A DNA stretch of 64,000 bases, taken from JBBDIM01 sp040880405 (GTDB lineage: Bacteria > Planctomycetota > Planctomycetia > Pirellulales > Pirellulaceae). The stretch covers positions 62,001-126,000 of the forward strand of contig JBBDIM010000079.1 in the NCBI GenBank assembly GCA_040880405.1, given 5' to 3'. A model generated the notes under the pieces. That model was not told where the DNA came from. It searched no databases and worked only from the letters and a program-made list of their open reading frames with translations. Shown one piece after another: positions 59,861 through 64,000 of this stretch (within the stretch, counting starts at the first letter, position 1; each line of letters starts with the position of its first letter). Made by a program: the position numbers and the translations under genes.

Positions 59861-60613
59861 TTACGTCCCCAGGATTCCCAAAAACTCTCGCAATTTACTG
59901 TGACGTCCGATCCAGTGGGTCAAGTATCGATTGATCACCGCGCGGATCTCGCCGGATAACCGCCCCGGCATTTCGCATTGCCGCCAAGCGTCGCTGGGGT
60001 CGGCGAAAACCCGCAGGATCGCCAGCGAATCCGCGGAAATCTCGATTACCTGGCGATGCCCTGCGCGACATTCGCGCGACAACACCCCACCTGCCAACAA
60101 CCCGAACGGAATCCGTCCGGTTCGAGGCACCGGTCGACCGGTCTCAACACACTGGCTCAGTTCCGGAAGTTGTCCCAATAATCGCAACAACATCATTTCG
60201 AATCGTAACAACAATCTCGGTACGTCTCCCAAATTGTTGAGTTCTTGCCAAATTTCCCACGTCAGATCGAATAATTCCGGATGCGGATCGCTTCGATCGG
60301 TCGCTTCGGATAACAGTTCCGCAAGGTAATATCCGGCGTATAAATGCTCTAAACTCCGCTGTCCGCCGCGAAATCGGCGTTCTACCTTCGCCTCGGTTAA
60401 CAGGTCCAGCGTGTCGCTTTTTTTGTGGAGGAACACTATGCGACAGGCGGTCAGCAGGTCAATAGCAGACTCGAACGGGCTCTTCGGCCGCCGGCACCCT
60501 TTGGCCAGCGCGGTGATCTTGCCATGTTCCCGGGTAAAGAAGGTCACCACGGCCGAAGTCTCGCTGAAATCGATCACGCGGATGACAATCGCCGGCGTCT
60601 TTTCGCTGCTCAT
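59861..60613 (-). CDS. recO: DNA repair protein RecO
   Basis: 250 residues from ATG 60613; a TTG further up would add 34 residues of no family character. RecO anneals single-stranded DNA and, with RecR, loads RecA at gaps. The N-terminal OB-fold part reads IVIRVIDFSETSAVVTFFTR followed by EHGKITALAKGCRRPKSPF, the classical RecO head. The zinc-binding Cys cluster of the C-terminal part is absent, as in many divergent RecO. Length matches the family. It is 247 bases upstream of the bamD-like region and 131 bases downstream of the CBS/CorC gene. Confidence 0.9.
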   Translation of the reverse strand: MSSEKTPAIVIRVIDFSETSAVVTFFTREHGKITALAKGCRRPKSPFESAIDLLTACRIVFLHKKSDTLDLLTEAKVERRFRGGQRSLEHLYAGYYLAELLSEATDRSDPHPELFDLTWEIWQELNNLGDVPRLLLRFEMMLLRLLGQLPELSQCVETGRPVPRTGRIPFGLLAGGVLSRECRAGHRQVIEISADSLAILRVFADPSDAWRQCEMPGRLSGEIRAVINRYLTHWIGRHSKLREFLGILGT

Positions 60614-60689
60614 GGAATAAACGCCTGGAAGCCTCGTCTGGAAGTCAGCCCCTACCGGCTGAAATTTGAAAGACACAATCGAGGGAGTC

Positions 60690-60713
60690 GCCAGCGGCGC
60701 TGGCACCGCTGGC
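60690..60713. repeat. Perfect 8-bp hairpin downstream of the CBS protein gene
   Basis: GCCAGCGG (60690-60697) pairs with CCGCTGGC (60706-60713) across an 8-base loop. It lies between the stop of the CBS-domain gene and recO on the reverse strand; no clear T-run follows, so it may be a weak terminator or RNA stabiliser. Confidence 0.4.
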
Positions 60714-60744
60714 AAGGCTTTGTTGAGGACCTCGGCCCGAACAA

Positions 60745-62043
60745 CTACCTTGTCTCGACGTTTTGCGTTTTTTGGTTATCCACCAAGCGAACTTGATGGA
60801 TGCGGCGGCGATCAGCGAGTGTCACTTCAATTTGAATATCGCCCACCTGGAGCCGCTCTCCCGATTTGGGAATCCGCTTGAGCTGATGGATGATCAGCCC
60901 GGCGATGGTGTCGTAGTCATCCTCATCCGGCAATTCCCAGCCGAGCAGCTCGTTGATGTCCTCGATGTGGGTCTTGCCGCTCACGTCGGCCTCCCCCTCG
61001 CCGGTTTGGACAATCCCGGTGTCGACATCATCCAGGTCATGTTCGTCAACGATCTCACCCACGATCTCCTCCAGGACATCCTCAATCGTCACCAGGCCGG
61101 AAACCGCGTTGTACTCATCCACCACCAACACCAAATGAATGCGGCGGCGGAGGAAGTACTTTAACAGTTCGCTCACGGCCATGCTAATGGGAACATGAAC
61201 CGGCTGTCTCGTAAGTTCGATCAGCGGGGTTCGGTCCTCCAGCGGCTTGGTCAGTTCAGGGAGCAGGTCCTTCACGTACATAATGCCGGTGATGTTATCA
61301 CGGTTTCCCTGCCAGATCGGGATTCGTGTCCGACCGGTGCGAGAAATGAACGACACCACCTCTTCCCACGGGGTGGTATCGGCCAGGCTGTCGATCTCGG
61401 AACGAGGGGTCATGATTTCGGCGACGTCCGAGTCGTCTAGCTCCATCACCCCCTCGATCATCTCCCGGGCCCCCTCTTCCATGTGCCCTTCCCGAATCCC
61501 TTCGGTCACGATCGCGCGGATCTCTTCCTCGAACTCCTCCTCCTCGTCAAACGGCTCGTCCTCGATTCCCGCCGCCCGGCCCAGTAGACTCCCCAGGACA
61601 TCGGCACCTGCGGTCACCGGGTACAACAGGACGCTCACGGCCGACCATAGCGGCCAGGTGTAATAGATAAACGCCGGTCCAAAATGCTCGGCGACCGCCC
61701 AAGGCAGCCAGACGGTGAGAATCAACAGGGTCAGCGTGATCGCCGCCACATCCGTAACGAAGGTAATCGGCTGGAGATAGACCGACTCACTCGACTTGAG
61801 TAGCCAAACCTGGCTGGCGATCAGGAAGATCGACAAGCTTAGCACGTGCAAGCATTGCGAAGCGAGGGCGGCCTGCTCATGCCGCTCGTGAATCACACTG
61901 AACAGCGAGCCCTTTCCCTTTCGCTCGCAGTATTCCTCTAAGTCATGCCACCGCATATCCGGCAGAATGGTGGCGGCTAGGGCGGAGACAACCATCACCA
62001 CGAGACTCGTGAGAGACAGCCAAATGAGTAGAGTCGGGGTCAT
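60745..62043 (-). CDS. CNNM-like (HlyC/CorC family) transporter with CBS domains
   Basis: 432 residues. About four membrane segments at the N-terminus (for example LVVMVVSALAATILPDM, ITLTLLILTVWLPWAVAEHF and WSAVSVLLYPVTAGADVLG) form a divergent CNNM-type domain, followed by an acidic linker (DEPFDEEEEFEEEIRA), two CBS domains at about 205-330 (VAEIMTPRSEIDSLADT and HLVLVVDEYNAVSGLVTIED) and a C-terminal CorC_HlyC domain. Such proteins move or sense magnesium/cobalt ions. Its ATG overlaps the ybeY stop by four bases. The C-terminal domain reads GLIIHQLKRIPKSGERLQVG, a good family match. Confidence 0.93.
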   Translation of the reverse strand: MTPTLLIWLSLTSLVVMVVSALAATILPDMRWHDLEEYCERKGKGSLFSVIHERHEQAALASQCLHVLSLSIFLIASQVWLLKSSESVYLQPITFVTDVAAITLTLLILTVWLPWAVAEHFGPAFIYYTWPLWSAVSVLLYPVTAGADVLGSLLGRAAGIEDEPFDEEEEFEEEIRAIVTEGIREGHMEEGAREMIEGVMELDDSDVAEIMTPRSEIDSLADTTPWEEVVSFISRTGRTRIPIWQGNRDNITGIMYVKDLLPELTKPLEDRTPLIELTRQPVHVPISMAVSELLKYFLRRRIHLVLVVDEYNAVSGLVTIEDVLEEIVGEIVDEHDLDDVDTGIVQTGEGEADVSGKTHIEDINELLGWELPDEDDYDTIAGLIIHQLKRIPKSGERLQVGDIQIEVTLADRRRIHQVRLVDNQKTQNVETR

Positions 62044-62624
62044 GTCGCCTCCTCGGCGGAATGATCGGCCGCGTGTGATCTCCTATTGTCGTCTCGCGAG
62101 ACATCGCGCATGAATGTTGCCTCCTCGGCGGATTGACCAGCCGCGGGTGAGTAATCCGGCCCGACACCGGGGCGAACGATCGCCTCACCCACCTCCACCC
62201 CTAATCGTTCCAGATAGTATCGTTCCAGCCGCCGCATTTCCGATCGGGAAGCTTCGTCTTGATCGTCGTATCCGGCCAGATGCAGGGCACCATGCACGGC
62301 GTATAACAAAAGCTCTCGCTCCGCCGGCCAGCCATGTCGGCGAGATTCATCAAGGGCATATTCACCGCTGACGACAATCTCTCCCTCCAGCGGATCGGTC
62401 GTTTCCGAGAGGGGAAAGGTGATCACATCGGTTGGAAAGTCATGGTCCAGAAACTGACGGTTGATCTTGTGGATCGCTTGGTTATCAACCACGGCGACAC
62501 TGATCTCGGCCGAAGCGATACCCTCTCCTCGCAAGACTTCGCCGATCGCGCGGCGAAATTGCGACGGAGGCAAAGTGACTGTGTGCTGGAGGTCACGAAC
62601 CGCGATATCGTAAGGGTCATCCAT
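62040..62624 (-). CDS. ybeY: Endoribonuclease YbeY with His-to-Asp change in the zinc motif and a repeated tail
   Basis: 194 residues from ATG 62624; the upstream frame is open but unlike the family. YbeY processes 16S rRNA ends and takes part in rRNA quality control. The zinc motif is HGALHLAGYDDQDE: the first two His of H-G-x-L-H-x-x-G-Y-D-H are kept and the third His is Asp. The core ends near residue 150; about 40 residues follow that usual forms lack, with AAGQSAEEATFM and AADHSAEEAT, a repeated unit 24 codons apart matching the nucleotide repeat at 62046-62148. It lies after the 7TM-HD gene and overlaps the CNNM-like gene by four bases. Confidence 0.88.
   Translation of the reverse strand: MDDPYDIAVRDLQHTVTLPPSQFRRAIGEVLRGEGIASAEISVAVVDNQAIHKINRQFLDHDFPTDVITFPLSETTDPLEGEIVVSGEYALDESRRHGWPAERELLLYAVHGALHLAGYDDQDEASRSEMRRLERYYLERLGVEVGEAIVRPGVGPDYSPAAGQSAEEATFMRDVSRDDNRRSHAADHSAEEAT
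62046..62148 (-). repeat. Direct repeat of about 30 bases, 72-base offset, at the ybeY/CNNM junction
   Basis: Two copies of CCTCCTCGGCGGA, then TGA, a variable base pair and GCCGCG start at 62048 and 62120, i.e. exactly 24 codons apart in the ybeY frame. Between the copies the sequence is unlike, so it is a short in-frame duplication or slippage product rather than a full tandem array. Confidence 0.65.
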
Positions 62625-62647
62625 AATTAGGTGAGGAAATTTCGTTC

Positions 62648-64000
62648 TCAAACCGGGGTCGGCTGCGGCGGCGGGTATTTGACACGACCATGGTATACGG
62701 CGGTCAAGCTTTTGGTAATGCTCTCTTGAATCAAACGCAACTCGCGGAGGGTCAAGCCGCATTCGTCGAACTGACCATCAAGCAAACGCTTCATTGATAA
62801 ATCCTCGACCAGGTTCTCGATCCGGGAAGAGGTCGGTTCAACTAACGTACGGCAGGCGCTTTCGGTGATATCGCAAATCATCATCACGGCCGCTTCCTTG
62901 GTCTGCGGCTTGGGGCCGGGGTAGCGGTAAATCGCCTCGTCCACTTCCCGCTCGTCTGGATTCTGTTCGACGCGCTGACTGGCGACCCGATAGAAATATT
63001 CGACCAGAGTCGTCCCGTGATGCTGTTCAATGAAATCGATGAACGGCTGCGGCAGGCCATTGGCCCGCGCCAAGTCCGCCCCATCTTTCACGTGGGCGAT
63101 AATCACCAAGGTGCTGATCGCCGGATTGAGCCCATCGTGTCGGTTTCCGCCGACATCCTGATTCTCGATGAAATACTCGGGCTTCATCATCTTGCCGATA
63201 TCGTGAAAATAAGCCCCCACGCGGCAAAGTAAGCCATTGGCCCCGATCGATTCGGCAGCCGATTCGGCGATCGAGGCGACCGTAATCGAGTGGTTGTAGG
63301 TGCCAGGTGCCCTCTGGGCCAGCTTTTGCAGGAGCGGATGGGCAGCATCGCCCAGCTCCAAGAGGCTGATATCGGTAAGCACTCCGTACGACTTCTCGAT
63401 GAAGGGCAACAATCCGGTAATCAGGAAGCCGGCAACAATGGCCCATAATCCCTGCCACAGCGAGGACTGGAGAAGTTCCAGGCCCGCCGGTTGCCCAACC
63501 ACGACGCTCACGCCAAACTTCGTCAAAAAGGCGACTAGGCCCGCCCACAGGCCGACGTAGATCAGCTTTCTCCGGGTTCGTATCCGGTTCATGCAAAGTA
63601 TGGCCGCCGAGCAGGTGGCGGTGATCGTTACGAAGCCGACCAAATTCCCCTCGGCCGATAAAATGAGCGCCAAAGTCACGCACGCGGTCACCAGTAGCGA
63701 GAGTTCCTGCCGGTAAACGATGGCGAGCGTCATGGCCAATACCATGACCGGGATCATTTCCACTTCCCAGCGGTCGTCCAGCCAGTAGCCGATGGCGATC
63801 GTTCCCATCGTGGGGGCGAGAAACAGGAGAAACGATTTCAAATCCGTGAGTATTTCTGGTGATTTGAGAACCAGATAAACCCCGCAAAGCGAAGACAGCG
63901 CCCCATACATCCCCAGAATCGCCCACGAATACGAGGCGACCTGCCAATAGCTGCGACTGTTGTTATAGGCCACATACTCTCGCTGCAGCAACGCCAGCCG
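62648..64000 (-). CDS. 7TM-HD phosphohydrolase (PgpH/YqfF-like), 5' truncated by the window
   Basis: The frame is open to the window edge (no stop upstream of 63991), so the large extracytoplasmic part of this family (7TMR-HDED) lies outside. About 450 residues are visible. Six or seven membrane segments lead to an HD domain with TYNHSITVASIAESAAESIG, then AYFHDIGKMMKPEYF (H-D), the following DHH-like EQHHGTTLVEYF and D-containing C-terminal block, a metal-dependent phosphohydrolase that degrades cyclic di-nucleotides in other bacteria. It is the upstream neighbour of ybeY, the usual arrangement in many phyla. Confidence 0.9.
   Translation of the reverse strand, partial: RLALLQREYVAYNNSRSYWQVASYSWAILGMYGALSSLCGVYLVLKSPEILTDLKSFLLFLAPTMGTIAIGYWLDDRWEVEMIPVMVLAMTLAIVYRQELSLLVTACVTLALILSAEGNLVGFVTITATCSAAILCMNRIRTRRKLIYVGLWAGLVAFLTKFGVSVVVGQPAGLELLQSSLWQGLWAIVAGFLITGLLPFIEKSYGVLTDISLLELGDAAHPLLQKLAQRAPGTYNHSITVASIAESAAESIGANGLLCRVGAYFHDIGKMMKPEYFIENQDVGGNRHDGLNPAISTLVIIAHVKDGADLARANGLPQPFIDFIEQHHGTTLVEYFYRVASQRVEQNPDEREVDEAIYRYPGPKPQTKEAAVMMICDITESACRTLVEPTSSRIENLVEDLSMKRLLDGQFDECGLTLRELRLIQESITKSLTAVYHGRVKYPPPQPTPV

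Noticed and set aside
1..64000. CRISPR arrays, rRNA, tRNA, transposases, integrases, prophage genes
   Set aside because: None of their sequence signatures was recognised by eye; a covariance search for tRNAs was not possible, so short RNA genes could be missed.

Overview
The window looks like a chromosomal segment of a planctomycete (Planctomycetota, most like Pirellulales/Planctomycetia). This rests on gene content, not on a marker gene: a giant BatA/VWA/MoxR/DUF58 cluster with a squalene-cyclase-like protein and very long membrane proteins, a TAT-exported Gfo/Idh/MocA protein, an ECF sigma factor paired with a huge membrane PQQ-type protein, proteins starting with an NPFASP-like head, many GTG/TTG starts and a moderately high GC content. 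No rRNA, tRNA, CRISPR array, transposase or prophage was recognised.

Layout. 1-8.1 kb: end of a CubicO-type serine hydrolase, a small unknown protein, tsaB (reverse), two tandem metallophosphatases, yidC (with a PDZ-like insert) and mnmE. 8.4-15.1 kb: a secreted-type oxidoreductase with a clear terminator, then an ECF sigma factor overlapping a 1467-residue single-pass membrane protein. 15.2-29.1 kb: seven co-directional genes (cyclase-like, BatA/VWA, VWA, a membrane protein, a 1269-residue coiled-coil low-complexity protein, MoxR ATPase, DUF58), several overlapping by 4 bases, which suggests one cell-envelope machine. 29.2-33.9 kb: a GNAT acetyltransferase, a HTH protein, a sigma/zinc-finger anti-sigma pair (reverse) and a ceramidase-like protein. 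34-46 kb (reverse): a complete-looking Tad/Flp pilus locus: flp with its own terminator, prepilin peptidase, TadE, CpaB, secretin, TadZ, TadA, TadB, TadC, an unknown secreted protein and a TPR protein. 46.7-48.8 kb: a nucleoside-type MFS transporter and a Cys-rich secreted protein. 49.2-53.7 kb: four forward genes (coiled coil, membrane SUMF1/FGE-like, zinc-ribbon GTPase, GAP1-N2-like) that together look like an uncharacterised GTPase-centred system. 53.7-64 kb (reverse): fliM, proA, a small membrane protein, folP, lptE-like, bamD-like, recO, a CBS/CorC protein, ybeY and a 7TM-HD phosphohydrolase running off the window.

Functionally the window is dominated by envelope biology: membrane insertion (YidC), outer-membrane assembly (LptE-like and BamD-like), a pilus secretion machine, and the MoxR/VWA assembly. 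The most novel element is the GTPase/GAP1/SUMF1 cluster, which also carries a dispersed palindromic repeat between its last two genes; an inverted copy of that repeat lies about 5.6 kb away next to the MFS transporter. All family assignments come from reading motifs by eye; no database search was run.
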